A model generated the notes under the pieces. It saw nothing but the letters and a program-made list of their open reading frames with translations. It had not been told where the DNA came from and made no database searches. The translations under genes and the position numbers were made by a program. A stretch of 64,000 bases of DNA from Chloroflexi bacterium HGW-Chloroflexi-6 (GTDB lineage Bacteria; Chloroflexota; Anaerolineae; Anaerolineales; Villigracilaceae), in contig PHBU01000005.1 in the NCBI GenBank assembly GCA_002840685.1, positions 1 through 64,000 on the forward strand. The letters are read 5' to 3'. Positions within the stretch are counted from its first letter, which is position 1; every line of letters begins with the position of its first letter. Of the stretch, positions 51,616 to 60,158 are shown piece by piece.

Positions 51616-52330
51616 TCTATCCTGGCCTGAACGACAAAAAATCCTGGTCATCCTGGCCCACCCAGATGACCCGGAATTTTTTTGCGGGGCAAGCCTGGCA
51701 CGTTGGGCGCAGGCCGGCCACGAAATACGCTACTGCCTGCTGACCTGCGGCGACAAAGGTTCGAACGACCCTGAGCTTGACCCGCAAGAACTATGCAAAA
51801 TGCGCCACGCCGAACAGCAAGCCGCTGGCGCGCACTTCGGTGTGAGCGAAATTCGCTGGCTGAACCAACCCGATGGCTATCTCGTCCCCAGCCTGGCCCT
51901 GCGCCGCGAAATTGTGCGCATCCTGCGCCAGGAACGGCCGGATATCGTCGTGACCTGCGACCCGCAGAACCTGTTCCCGTCCACAAGTTACGGACTGAAC
52001 CACCCCGACCACCGCGCCGCCGGCCAGATCGTACTGGATGCGCTTTTCCCGGCTGCCGGAAACCACAATTTCTTTCCCGAACTGCTCAAAGAGGAAGGCC
52101 TGGCGCCCCACACCCCGCGCGAAGCCTGGGTCTCGCTCACCAGCCAACCCAACGTTTCTCTCGATGTAACCAGCCACTGGGAAGCCAAGATCGCAGCCAT
52201 TCAAGAACACAAAAGCCAGATCGGCGATCCCGTTAAACTCGAAGAACGCATCCGCTCGCGCCACACCGAAGACAGCACACTCGAGAACCCCAGATACGAA
52301 GAGAAATTCAGGCGGTTGGTTTTCAAATAG
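51602..52330 (+). CDS. PIG-L family deacetylase
   Basis: The 242-residue enzyme has the zinc motif AHPDDPEFFCG near the N terminus, YCLLTCGDKGSND, and the later HPDHRAAG. Members remove acetyl groups from N-acetylglucosamine-type substrates (LmbE, MshB, BshB). The precise substrate is open. It overlaps the RicT-like gene by 14 bases, so translation is likely coupled. No thiol-biosynthesis genes are near. Confidence 0.93.
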   Translation: MEAPDLSWPERQKILVILAHPDDPEFFCGASLARWAQAGHEIRYCLLTCGDKGSNDPELDPQELCKMRHAEQQAAGAHFGVSEIRWLNQPDGYLVPSLALRREIVRILRQERPDIVVTCDPQNLFPSTSYGLNHPDHRAAGQIVLDALFPAAGNHNFFPELLKEEGLAPHTPREAWVSLTSQPNVSLDVTSHWEAKIAAIQEHKSQIGDPVKLEERIRSRHTEDSTLENPRYEEKFRRLVFK

Positions 52331-52333
52331 GTA

Positions 52334-52375
52334 TCAGGTGTCAGGTTTCAGGTTTCAGGTGTCAAGTGTCAGGCC
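52334..52375. repeat. Tandem 7-bp repeats
   Basis: Six near-perfect copies of TCAGGTK lie right after the PIG-L stop codon. The rest of the gap to 52532 holds GC-rich palindromic pieces (CCCTGAGCGGAGCG ... GAAGTCGAAGGG) and short CATTCTGCATTCT repeats, but no gene. Confidence 0.8.
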
Positions 52376-52532
52376 CTGAGCGGAGCGATAGCGAAGTCGA
52401 AGGGCGTTGTTCACGAAGGCCATTATCGAAGGGCGTTTTCCCTGAAAACCATAGTCAAAAGTGCTTCGACTGCGGCCTCCGCCCAGCACCTGGTTTCATT
52501 CTTCATTCTGCATTCTAACTTCTGCATTGGAT

Positions 52533-53396
52533 ATGACCACTCCCTTCTTCCCCTCCCCGCCGCGCCGCGTTGTTTCGCTGGTGCCCTCCATCACCGAGAG
52601 CCTGTTCGATCTCGGCTTTGGCGATTCACTTGTCGGCGCGACCGATTACTGCGTCCACCCGACCGGGAAAGTATCGGCGCTGAAAAAGGTTGGCGGAACC
52701 AAGAACGCCCGCGTCGAAGAGATCCTGGCCTTGCAGCCGGAGCTGGTCATTGCCAGCCAGGAGGAAAACACACCGGCCATGGTACAGGCCCTCGAAGCCG
52801 CCGGAGTCCCCGTTTGGCTGACCTTCCCCAAAACAGTGGATGAAACCCTGGCCGACCTGCGCCACCTGGCCGATATTTTCCAGGGGCGCTACGCCTACAT
52901 CGCGGTCGACATGCTCGAGCGCGGCGTTGAGTTTGCGCGCGCCATCGCCGCCGACGAAGCCCGCCTGCGCGTTTTTTGTCCGATCTGGCGCGGTGAGCAG
53001 GATGGGCAGATCTGGTACATGACCTGCAACGCCGAAACCTACACCAGCGACCTGCTGGCCATTTTCGGCGGCGAAAATGTTTTTGCGGCTCGTCAGCGCC
53101 GCTACCCGCTCGAAGCCGATCTAAAAAACGAAGCCGGGCAGGCTCCCGAAGGGCGCGACACCCGTTATCCGCACATCAGCCTCGACGAGATGCGCGCGGC
53201 CCGACCCGAGTTGATTTTGCTGCCCAGCGAGCCGTTTGCCTTCGATGAAAATCACCTGGCTGAACTCAAAATCTTACTGGCTGACACACCCGCCATCCAG
53301 AACGGGCGCATCCACCTGCTGGATGGCTCGCTGATCACCTGGCCCGGCACCCGCCTGGGCAAAGCCCTGGAGAAGCTGCCAGAATATTTTAAATAG
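52533..53396 (+). CDS. BtuF-like ABC substrate-binding family protein without signal peptide
   Basis: The 287-residue protein has the helical-backbone binding fold: RRVVSLVPSITESLFDLGFG, GATDYCVHPTG, VGGTKNARVEEILALQPELV and IHLLDGSLITWPG. Such proteins bind cobalamin or Fe-siderophores outside the cell. The start MTTPFFPSPPRR has no signal peptide or lipobox, and no permease is near. Either it is cytoplasmic with another role, or the true start is missed; the upstream open frame does not give a signal peptide that looks convincing. No clear ribosome site. Confidence 0.85.
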   Translation: MTTPFFPSPPRRVVSLVPSITESLFDLGFGDSLVGATDYCVHPTGKVSALKKVGGTKNARVEEILALQPELVIASQEENTPAMVQALEAAGVPVWLTFPKTVDETLADLRHLADIFQGRYAYIAVDMLERGVEFARAIAADEARLRVFCPIWRGEQDGQIWYMTCNAETYTSDLLAIFGGENVFAARQRRYPLEADLKNEAGQAPEGRDTRYPHISLDEMRAARPELILLPSEPFAFDENHLAELKILLADTPAIQNGRIHLLDGSLITWPGTRLGKALEKLPEYFK

Positions 53397-53398
53397 AT

Positions 53399-53432
53399 CT
53401 GACGGGTTTCTGAAACCTGTCAGGTTTTATGT
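53399..53432 (+). terminator. Intrinsic terminator
   Basis: CTGACGGGTTTC directly followed by GAAACCTGTCAG with one G-T wobble, then a GTTTTAT tract; it follows the BtuF-like gene. Confidence 0.75.
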
Positions 53433-53463
53433 AAACCGAATTTCCCCCAACAGGAGCAATCCG

Positions 53464-54645
53464 ATGACCGATCTCTATACAAAAGCGCAAGCGCTTTTCC
53501 CCTACACGCAGTCGATGCGGCGTGATTTTCACTTGCACCCCGAGCTGGGCTTCCAGGAAGTGCGCACGTCGGGCATCATCGCCAAAGAACTGCGCGAGCT
53601 CGGCCTGGAAGTTTCGACCGGCATCGCCAAGACCGGCGTGGTTGCGCTGATCGAAGGCGCAAAACCCGGCCCGGTGGTCATGCTGCGCTTCGACATCGAC
53701 GCCCTGCCGATCCACGAAGAGACCGGCGCGGAATATGCATCTCAAACCCCCGGCCTGATGCACGCCTGCGGCCACGACGGCCATGCCGCCATCGGCCTGA
53801 CGGTGGCAAAACTGCTCAACGCCCACCGTCAGGATTTTGCCGGGACGGCCAAGCTGGTTTTCCAACCGGCAGAAGAAGGCATGGGCGGCGCAGAAACCAT
53901 GGTCAGGGAAGGCGTCATGGATGGCCCCGCCCCGGCACGGACGCTCGGCCTGCACATATGGAACGGCAAGCCGCTCGGCTGGATCGGGATCGCCGCCGGG
54001 CCGGTCATGGCGGGCGCATCCTCGTTCAAGGTTGTCATAAGCGGCAAAGGCGGTCACGGAGCCATCCCACACCTGAGCATCGACCCGGTGCTGGCTGCGG
54101 CCCAGATCGTGACCGCCCTGCAAAGCATCGTCTCGCGCAACGTCGACGCCCAAAAAGCGGCCGTGGTAACGGTAGCCAGCATCCACGGCGGAGACGCCTT
54201 CAACGTCATCCCGCCCCAGGTCGAATTGACCGGCACCATCCGCTTCTTCGATACGGCCGTTGGCGAACTCGTCCATCGTCGCTTCGAGGAGATCATCCAC
54301 AGCATCTCGACCGCCATGCAGTGCCAGGCTCAGAACGAGATCAGCGAAATCACCCCGCCGGTGATCAACGACACGGAAACCACCGCCAGCGTTTTGCGCG
54401 CGGCCGGGGTCGTTTTCCCGGCTGAAACGCCCGACACCCAACCGTATGTGACGATGGGCTCTGAAGATTTCGCCTTCTTTCAGCAAAAGGCCCGCGGAAC
54501 TTATTTCTTCGTTGGCTCGAACAACGAAGCGCGCGGACTGAACTACGGCCATCACCATCCCAAATTTGACTTTGACGAGGAAGTGCTGGTGCGCGCTTCG
54601 GCGCTGATGGCCGCCTCGGCCCTCGAAGTGCTGAAAGATGCCTGA
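53464..54645 (+). CDS. M20 family amidohydrolase/metallopeptidase
   Basis: The 393-residue enzyme has the M20D metal and catalytic motifs: RFDIDALPIHEETG, MHACGHDGHAAIGL, the catalytic Glu pair in QPAEEGMGGAETMV, and GHHHPKFDFDE near the end. The inserted lid domain covers about 180-295. Family members hydrolyse N-acyl amino acids, hippurate or indole-acetyl amino acids. AGGAG lies seven bases before the ATG. It ends with its own terminator, before the GntR regulator. Confidence 0.95.
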   Translation: MTDLYTKAQALFPYTQSMRRDFHLHPELGFQEVRTSGIIAKELRELGLEVSTGIAKTGVVALIEGAKPGPVVMLRFDIDALPIHEETGAEYASQTPGLMHACGHDGHAAIGLTVAKLLNAHRQDFAGTAKLVFQPAEEGMGGAETMVREGVMDGPAPARTLGLHIWNGKPLGWIGIAAGPVMAGASSFKVVISGKGGHGAIPHLSIDPVLAAAQIVTALQSIVSRNVDAQKAAVVTVASIHGGDAFNVIPPQVELTGTIRFFDTAVGELVHRRFEEIIHSISTAMQCQAQNEISEITPPVINDTETTASVLRAAGVVFPAETPDTQPYVTMGSEDFAFFQQKARGTYFFVGSNNEARGLNYGHHHPKFDFDEEVLVRASALMAASALEVLKDA

Positions 54646-54668
54646 AGCAGCTCGAAAACAGGTATTAG

Positions 54669-54701
54669 CAAAAAATCACCCTGTCATGGGTGATTTTTTT
54701 G
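54669..54701 (+). terminator. Intrinsic terminator
   Basis: AAAAAATCACCC, loop TGTCAT, GGGTGATTTTTTT. Confidence 0.92.
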
Positions 54702-54778
54702 TCTTGACCGGCACCTGCGAAAATGATATTATATTCATAGTAATAATCTGATTAATCTAATTTATTAGGCGATGATCC

Positions 54779-55468
54779 ATGCTACGCGACCGCAATTCAC
54801 AGGCCAATATCTCGGAATTTATGCGCTACCTGGCTGCCCACCCCGAAGCGGAGAACAGCTTACCCGCTTTGACGGAACTCAGCCTCGAGTTAGGGATTTC
54901 TGTCGCCACTTTACGGGAACAGCTCGAAGTGGCGCGTGCCCTCGGTTTGGTGGATGTGCGTCCGCGCATGGGCATCCGCCGCCTGCCGTACACCTTCCTG
55001 CCGACCATTCGCAAAAGCCTCGGCTACGCCATGACCCTCGACACATCTCACTTCATGGCATTTTCCGATTTGCGCCGCCATATCGAGGCAGCTTACTGGC
55101 ACGAAGCCGTGCGCAAATTGACCGAAGAAGATCAAAAAACCTTGCAAAACCTGGTTGCGCGCGCCAAAGACAAGCTGCATGGCTCGCAAATTCAAATCCC
55201 GCATGACGAGCACAAGCAATTACATCTCACAATCTTCCGCCATATTGATAATTTATTCGTGAGCGGCATCTTGGAGGCCTACTGGGAGGCATACGAAGCG
55301 ATCGGTCTGAACGTTTATAACGATATTAATTACCTGCAAGAAGTATGGCAGTACCACCAGCAGATGGTGGATGCCATTGTTAATCAAAATTATGAGGCTG
55401 GGTACGCCGCACTGGTCAAGCACACTGACCTGATCTACCATCTGTATAACCGCCCATCTTCCAAATAA
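54779..55468 (+). CDS. GntR family regulator (FadR-like, FCD domain)
   Basis: The 229-residue protein has an N-terminal winged helix (LPALTELSLELGISVATLREQLE, then DVRPRMGIRR) and a C-terminal all-helical FCD domain with candidate metal ligands (DEHKQLHLTIFRHIDN, later YHQQMVDAI). It lies 21 bases ahead of korA on the same strand, so it likely controls the oxidoreductase operon in response to an organic acid. Its own promoter region is AT-rich (54721-54770), with a TATTATATT stretch. Confidence 0.9.
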   Translation: MLRDRNSQANISEFMRYLAAHPEAENSLPALTELSLELGISVATLREQLEVARALGLVDVRPRMGIRRLPYTFLPTIRKSLGYAMTLDTSHFMAFSDLRRHIEAAYWHEAVRKLTEEDQKTLQNLVARAKDKLHGSQIQIPHDEHKQLHLTIFRHIDNLFVSGILEAYWEAYEAIGLNVYNDINYLQEVWQYHQQMVDAIVNQNYEAGYAALVKHTDLIYHLYNRPSSK

Positions 55469-55489
55469 TATTTCTCGACTGAGGAGTAT

Positions 55490-57289
55490 ATGAGCCCAAA
55501 CCGTATTGTTAATGATTTCTCGATCACCGTCGGAACCGCGAATGGTTCCGGCAGCTCAACCGCAAACACCACCCTGCTGCGGGCCCTGTTCAAAATGGGC
55601 ATCCCCGTTTCGGGCAAGAATCTTTTCCCATCCAACATTCAGGGCCTGCCAACCTGGTACACGATCCGCGTTAATGGCGAGGGATTCGTGGCCCGGCGCG
55701 AGGAACACGAAATCGTGGTGGCGATGAACCCCACGTCTTTCGTGCGCGATCTGGCAGATGTCACCCCCGGCGGGGCATTTTTCTACGCGGACGATATCAA
55801 GCTGCCGATTAACCGTGACGATATCAGCCTGTACCCGATGCCTGTCAAAGAATTGGTGCGCTCCGACCCGGCGATCCCTTCCAACCTGCGCGACCTGGTG
55901 GCCAACATGGTTTACGTTGGCATCCTGGCGCAGATGATCGGTATCGACCAGTCTAAAATTGAAATGGCGCTCAATTTCCATTTCAAGAACAAAGAAAAAC
56001 CAGTCTCGCTGAATATGAGCATGGTCAAGGCCGGGGCCGCATGGGCCGCCGCCAACCTGACCAAAACCGACCCGTATTTTGTCGAACCGCTCAGCAAGAC
56101 CAACGGCATGATCATGGCCGACGGCAACACTGCCGGTGCGCTTGGCTCGATCTACGGCGGCGTGCAATTTGTCGGCTGGTACCCGATCACCCCGGCCTCC
56201 AGCCTGGCCGAAGGGCTTAATGAATATTTACCGCAGCTGCGCCAGGCCGAAGATGGCAAAAACACCTTTGCAGTCGTTCAGGCCGAAGACGAGCTGGCCG
56301 CGATTGGCATGTGCGTTGGGGCCGGCTGGGCCGGCCTGCGCGCCCTGACCTCCACTTCCGGCCCTGGCATGAGCCTGATGACCGAATACGCCGGTTTGGC
56401 GTATTTCGCCGAAGTGCCGATCGTGATCTGGGACGTGCAACGCATGGGCCCCAGCACTGGCCTGCCGACCCGCACCTCGCAAGGCGACCTGGCCTTTGTT
56501 GCCAATATGGGCCACGGCGATATCGACTCGCTGATCTTGCTGCCCGGTTCAGTCAACGAATGCTTTGAGTTTGGCTGGCGGGCCTTCGACATCGCCGAGC
56601 GACTGCAGACCCCGGTCTACGTTTTGAGCGACCTCGATTTTGGCATGAACCAGTGGATGACCGAACCCTTCACCTACCCCGATACCCCGATGGATCGCGG
56701 CAAGGTGCTCTGGGAGGAAGATCTCGAAAAGATCGGCGCGAACTGGGGCCGCTACAAAGATGTGGACGGTGACGCCATCCCGTACCGGACCCTGCCCGGC
56801 AACACCCACCCCCTGAGCGCGTACTTCACCCGCGGAACCGGTCACACCCCCGAAGCGCGCTACTCCGAAGAGCCGGATGTCTGGATCACCAACATGGAAC
56901 GGCTGAAGCAAAAATACGTGACGGCCAAGCAGTACCTGCCCAAACCCATCGTCCGCAGCACCAAGGGCGCCAGTTTTGGGATCATCGCCTACGGCTCGAC
57001 CGAGCCCGCCGTGGAAGAAGCCCGCGCCCAACTGGAGAAAGATCACAACCAGAAAAGCGATTACCTGCGCCTGCGCGCCATGCCGTTCACCAGCGAAGTT
57101 GGCGAGTTCATCCAGAGCCATGAGCACATCTACGTGGTGGAATTGAACCGCGACGGGCAGTTGCAGCAACTCTTGACCATTAAATATCCCGAATACGCTA
57201 CCCGGTTGATCCCGATCGCCTTCAACGACGGGCTGCCCCCCACCGCAAAGTGGATTCGGACTGCAATTCTGGAAAAGGAGGAAAATTAA
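55490..57289 (+). CDS. korA: 2-oxoacid:acceptor oxidoreductase, fused gamma-alpha subunit (KorA)
   Basis: The 599-residue protein joins the gamma domain (about 1-195: VGTANGSGSSTANTTLLRAL, then SLYPMPVKELV) to the alpha domain (about 205-599: NTAGALGSIYGGVQFVGWYP, TSTSGPGMSLMTEYAGLAYF, DVQRMGPSTGLPT). It oxidises a 2-oxoacid such as 2-oxoglutarate to acyl-CoA with ferredoxin as acceptor. The first strand-loop ends TGIP-type as KMGIPVSGKN. GAGG lies seven bases before the ATG. The beta subunit gene starts one base after its stop. Confidence 0.95.
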   Translation: MSPNRIVNDFSITVGTANGSGSSTANTTLLRALFKMGIPVSGKNLFPSNIQGLPTWYTIRVNGEGFVARREEHEIVVAMNPTSFVRDLADVTPGGAFFYADDIKLPINRDDISLYPMPVKELVRSDPAIPSNLRDLVANMVYVGILAQMIGIDQSKIEMALNFHFKNKEKPVSLNMSMVKAGAAWAAANLTKTDPYFVEPLSKTNGMIMADGNTAGALGSIYGGVQFVGWYPITPASSLAEGLNEYLPQLRQAEDGKNTFAVVQAEDELAAIGMCVGAGWAGLRALTSTSGPGMSLMTEYAGLAYFAEVPIVIWDVQRMGPSTGLPTRTSQGDLAFVANMGHGDIDSLILLPGSVNECFEFGWRAFDIAERLQTPVYVLSDLDFGMNQWMTEPFTYPDTPMDRGKVLWEEDLEKIGANWGRYKDVDGDAIPYRTLPGNTHPLSAYFTRGTGHTPEARYSEEPDVWITNMERLKQKYVTAKQYLPKPIVRSTKGASFGIIAYGSTEPAVEEARAQLEKDHNQKSDYLRLRAMPFTSEVGEFIQSHEHIYVVELNRDGQLQQLLTIKYPEYATRLIPIAFNDGLPPTAKWIRTAILEKEEN

Positions 57290-57290
57290 T

Positions 57291-58385
57291 ATGAGCGAAG
57301 CACTCCCCATGGCCGGCGCATCTGCCCAGGTGAACACGGTTGGCCTGAGTAAAAACGATTATCGCGGCAACCCGACCACCCTCTGCCAGGGCTGCGGGCA
57401 CAATTCAATTTCCAACCAGATCATTGCGGCCTGCTACGAAGCCAACGTTGTCCCTGAAAAAGTCATCAAATTTTCAGGCATCGGCTGCTCGAGCAAAAGC
57501 CCAACCTATTTCCTGAATCGCTCCTTCGGTTTCAACAGTCTGCACGGGCGCATGCCCTCGCTGGCGACCGGCGCCTTGTTCGGAGATCACAACCTGAAAG
57601 GGTTGGGCGTTTCGGGCGACGGCGATAGCGCAAGCATCGGCATGGGACAATTCAAACACGCCATGCGCCGCAATATCAACATGGTTTACATTATCGAGAA
57701 CAACGGTGTTTACGGCCTGACCAAAGGCCAGTTCTCAGCCACCGCCGACAAGGGACTGTCGCTGAAGAAACAGGGCACCAACCTGTACCTGCCGGTCGAC
57801 ATCTGCATGGAAGCCCTGGCCTCGCGCGCGACCTTCATCGCCCGCCTGTTTGCCGGCAACGCCAAACAGGTCAAAGAAGTCTTGAAAGCGGCCCTGTCGC
57901 ATAACGGGATCGCCGTGCTGGATATCATCAGCCCGTGCGTGACCTTCAACAACCAGGAAAGCAGCTATTACTCGTACAGCTTCGGCAAGGAGAAAGAAGA
58001 ACCGCTGCACGACATCTCCTTTCACCAGGCTTCGGAAGGCCCGCAAAGTAACGTCGCGTACGTCCCGCCCAAGCCCGAGATCAAACTCGAGGCCGATTTG
58101 ATCGACGGTGAAATCCGCGAGGTGACCCTGCACGACGGCTCGAGCATTGTCCTGAAAGCGCTTGAGAAAGATTACGACCCGACCAACCGCTTCGAAGCCC
58201 TGCACGCGCTCGAAGAAGCTGCCGCCAATAACTGGCTGGTGACCGGCCTGCTGTACGTTGCACCCGAAAGCCCGTCGCTGACCGACATGCAGAACCTGGT
58301 CGATACGCCGCTCAACCGCCTGACCGAAAAAGAGCTGCGCCCCGCGCCCGAGACGATCAAGACGATCAACGATCTGATGTTTTAG
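57291..58385 (+). CDS. korB: 2-oxoacid:acceptor oxidoreductase beta subunit (KorB)
   Basis: The 364-residue subunit binds TPP and a [4Fe-4S] cluster. Cluster cysteines are visible in LCQGCGHN, GIGCSSKSP and ISPCVTFNN. The TPP-Mg motif is GVSGDGDSASIGMGQ, followed by ENNGVYGLTKGQ. It is longer than the usual beta subunit (about 290-340) because of a C-terminal extension of about 60 residues after residue 300. Spaced one base from korA, it forms the complete two-subunit enzyme. Confidence 0.95.
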   Translation: MSEALPMAGASAQVNTVGLSKNDYRGNPTTLCQGCGHNSISNQIIAACYEANVVPEKVIKFSGIGCSSKSPTYFLNRSFGFNSLHGRMPSLATGALFGDHNLKGLGVSGDGDSASIGMGQFKHAMRRNINMVYIIENNGVYGLTKGQFSATADKGLSLKKQGTNLYLPVDICMEALASRATFIARLFAGNAKQVKEVLKAALSHNGIAVLDIISPCVTFNNQESSYYSYSFGKEKEEPLHDISFHQASEGPQSNVAYVPPKPEIKLEADLIDGEIREVTLHDGSSIVLKALEKDYDPTNRFEALHALEEAAANNWLVTGLLYVAPESPSLTDMQNLVDTPLNRLTEKELRPAPETIKTINDLMF

Positions 58386-58388
58386 CCC

Positions 58389-58467
58389 CCTCCACCATCC
58401 CCGCCCCCACCCAGCCTCCCCCATTTTCTGCGAAAATGGGGGAGGTGGCGCGTAGCGCCGGAGGGGG
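58389..58467. repeat. C-rich palindromic intergenic repeat
   Basis: CCTCCCCCATTTTC/TGCGAAAATGGGGGAGG (58412-58445) flanked by CCCCCTCCACC and a GGCGCGTAGCGCC stem. This is the clearest copy of the family at 29783-29905 and 40908-40946, and it lies between korB and the -10 box of arfB. Confidence 0.85.
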
Positions 58468-58479
58468 TATACTTCACCT
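58468..58479 (+). promoter_or_regulatory. -10 box of a leaderless promoter
   Basis: TATACT (58468-58473), six bases, then ATG at 58480; no ribosome site. Confidence 0.55.
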
Positions 58480-58905
58480 ATGCTCGAAATCAGCCCCAAT
58501 CTCTCGATCCCCGATGAGGAGATCCGCCTTGAATTCGTCCGTTCCAGCGGGCCGGGCGGGCAAAACGTCAATAAAGTGGCGACGGCGGTACAGCTGCGCT
58601 TCGACGCGGCCAACTCACCGTCGCTGGCGGAAGATGTAAGAGAGCGCCTGCTCAAATTGGGCGGAGCGCGGGTTACGAGCGAGGGCGTGATCCTGATCGA
58701 GGCCAAACAATACCGCACCCAGGAGCAAAACCGGGCAGATGCCATGCTGCGCTTGCAGGAACTGATCCAAAAAGCATTGGTCCGCCCTAAAATCCGGCGC
58801 GCCACCCGGCCCGGCGTGGCCGCCAGCGCCGCGCGGGTTTTTGCCAAGAAACGGCGCGGGGCGATCAAGAAAGTCAGACAGTACAACCCGGAAGAGTGGG
58901 AATAG
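58480..58905 (+). CDS. arfB: Alternative ribosome-rescue peptidyl-tRNA hydrolase ArfB
   Basis: The 141-residue protein has the release-factor GGQ loop in VRSSGPGGQNVNKVATAVQL and a basic C-terminal tail (FAKKRRGAIKKVRQYNPE) that enters the empty mRNA channel. Codon-recognition domains of RF1/RF2 are absent. It frees stalled ribosomes on non-stop mRNAs. Length fits ArfB. Confidence 0.94.
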   Translation: MLEISPNLSIPDEEIRLEFVRSSGPGGQNVNKVATAVQLRFDAANSPSLAEDVRERLLKLGGARVTSEGVILIEAKQYRTQEQNRADAMLRLQELIQKALVRPKIRRATRPGVAASAARVFAKKRRGAIKKVRQYNPEEWE

Positions 58906-58918
58906 CGCAAACTATCAC

Positions 58919-59050
58919 CCTGTTGAATTCAGGCTTCGATTGTGCGTACAATGATAAGTGGATCAACTCACCGCTGTCTCGTGGAAGGCAGAGAAAGTTA
59001 CGTTGTTCGGGTTTTCAAGAACTGCCGAATCCATCGGCAGTTCTTTTTTA
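58919..59050 (+). promoter_or_regulatory. Structured leader with terminator before the beta-helix gene
   Basis: TTGAAT, 18 bases, TACAAT looks like a promoter (58922-58951). It is followed by about 65 bases with a small CTGTC/GGCAG stem, then an intrinsic terminator: AAGAACTGCCGA, ATCCA, TCGGCAGTTCTTTTTT (59018-59049). The terminator ends only three bases before the AAGGAGG ribosome site. I recognise no known riboswitch. Attenuation is a possibility. Confidence 0.5.
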
Positions 59051-59063
59051 CAAGGAGGTTTCC

Positions 59064-59786
59064 ATGAAAAAAGGATTTTTATTTCTGGTTGTGGTTGCGC
59101 TTATTTTCAGCATCGCGGCCACTCCAAACAAGAGTAATACCATCACACTGACTGCCAACGATGTCAGAGATGCCAGGGATATCGAAATTGCCATGGACAT
59201 GGCCACAGATTACGGTTCACGGGCCGCAACCATTGTCTTGAGCGCCAGCAAAGGGGATTTTTTCTATAGCGGAGACGATCGCAGCATCAATATTCAGTAT
59301 TCCAACATCACCCTGCTCAGCCATGATGGCGCGAGCATAGCAAACTGCGGCGATGGCATCTTCTTCGACAGTCTTGATCTGCAAAATGTGAGCATATCGG
59401 GCATCACCTTTCACTGCGAAAACCTGGGCATCAGCCTGTGGTCGCAAGGGTACGCTATGCGCGATATTACGATCCGCAAGAACTCGTTCATCACAGGCGC
59501 TTTCGGGATCGAAGCGGTTGGCGTTGAGAGATTGAATATCAAAAACAACACGATTATCAGCGATCAAACCGGAATGCGGCTGGAGGATCTGACCGGATCC
59601 AAGATCACCGGCAACAAAATTTCCACCGGAGGTTCGGCAGGCATCGAACTCTCGGGCCTCAGCGTGCGCAACAAAATTCACGGCAACAGGGTATCTTGCG
59701 AAATGATGTCCGGCTGTCTCGCTGTCAGCGTTCCTGACCCCGGCTACTACAAGACCAACAAAATTACAGATAACAAAGTGAAGTAA
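59064..59786 (+). CDS. Secreted right-handed beta-helix repeat protein
   Basis: The 240-residue protein has a signal peptide (about 1-21, KKGFLFLVVVALIFSIAAT). Repeating strand-turn units follow with N/D and hydrophobic stacking, for example NITLLSHDGASI, NVSISGITFHC, DITIRKNSFI, RLNIKNNTII, KITGNKIS and KIHGNRVS. This is the NosD/CASH-type parallel beta-helix. No catalytic triad of lyases is obvious. AAGGAGG lies eight bases before the ATG at 59064, so the open frame further upstream is not used. Confidence 0.88.
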   Translation: MKKGFLFLVVVALIFSIAATPNKSNTITLTANDVRDARDIEIAMDMATDYGSRAATIVLSASKGDFFYSGDDRSINIQYSNITLLSHDGASIANCGDGIFFDSLDLQNVSISGITFHCENLGISLWSQGYAMRDITIRKNSFITGAFGIEAVGVERLNIKNNTIISDQTGMRLEDLTGSKITGNKISTGGSAGIELSGLSVRNKIHGNRVSCEMMSGCLAVSVPDPGYYKTNKITDNKVK

Positions 59787-59918
59787 AAGGGCGCATAATC
59801 GCCCGAAACCCTGCATGTTTGCACCTATTCGTCGAGCGAGGGGCAAAGCTTGGCCCGAAGAATGCCTTTCATCGGACCGATCCGTTTCTTTTCGGGGATC
59901 AAAGCCATCCTTTTATGC

Positions 59919-59930
59919 TATACTTTTATC
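59919..59930 (+). promoter_or_regulatory. -10 box with leaderless layout upstream of the cassette array
   Basis: Extended -10 TGCTATACT with TATACT at 59919-59924, six bases, then GTG 59931. It reads toward the first cassette and could also serve the array. Confidence 0.5.
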
Positions 59931-60158
59931 GTGAATTGGGGGCATTTTACTCCTACAAAGCAAGGCTTCACAGCCCAATTTCATTTCCACACCGATAGCA
60001 AACCATTAGAATGCTACCGCTTTTTTATAAGGCTTAAACTGTCCAAAGCCATATTAACGTCTGAGGCTGAACCCATAGTTGGGCGGCTTCTCCTTAATTT
60101 TCAAGGGTCGATGGTCAAGGGATTATATGAGCGAATTCTTCACGTGGTTATCCAATAA
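59931..60158 (+). CDS. Possible short ORF crossing the array boundary (interrupted gene?)
   Basis: From GTG 59931 an open frame of 75 codons runs MNWGHFTPTKQGFTAQFHFH onward and crosses the first cassette boundary at 60078 (codons 50-52). Residues before that boundary look more protein-like than those after it. It may be a host gene whose 3' end was displaced by cassette insertion, or a chance ORF. The promoter spacing is its best support. Confidence 0.3.
   Translation: MNWGHFTPTKQGFTAQFHFHTDSKPLECYRFFIRLKLSKAILTSEAEPIVGRLLLNFQGSMVKGLYERILHVVIQ
60078..60084 (+). repeat. First cassette boundary of the array (R' box GTTGGGC)
   Basis: GTTGGGC matches the consensus GTTRRRY cut by integron integrases between G and TT. 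It is the exact complement of GCCCAAC at 60672-60678, the R'' box at the far end of the same cassette. No attI or integrase is seen upstream in this window. Confidence 0.65.

Noticed and set aside
53389..54558. Minus-strand open frame of 389 codons over the M20 gene
   Set aside because: The opposite strand encodes an M20 enzyme with all motifs; this frame has none.
57735..58910. Minus-strand open frame of 391 codons over korB and arfB
   Set aside because: Antisense to two clear genes and it crosses the C-rich palindrome.
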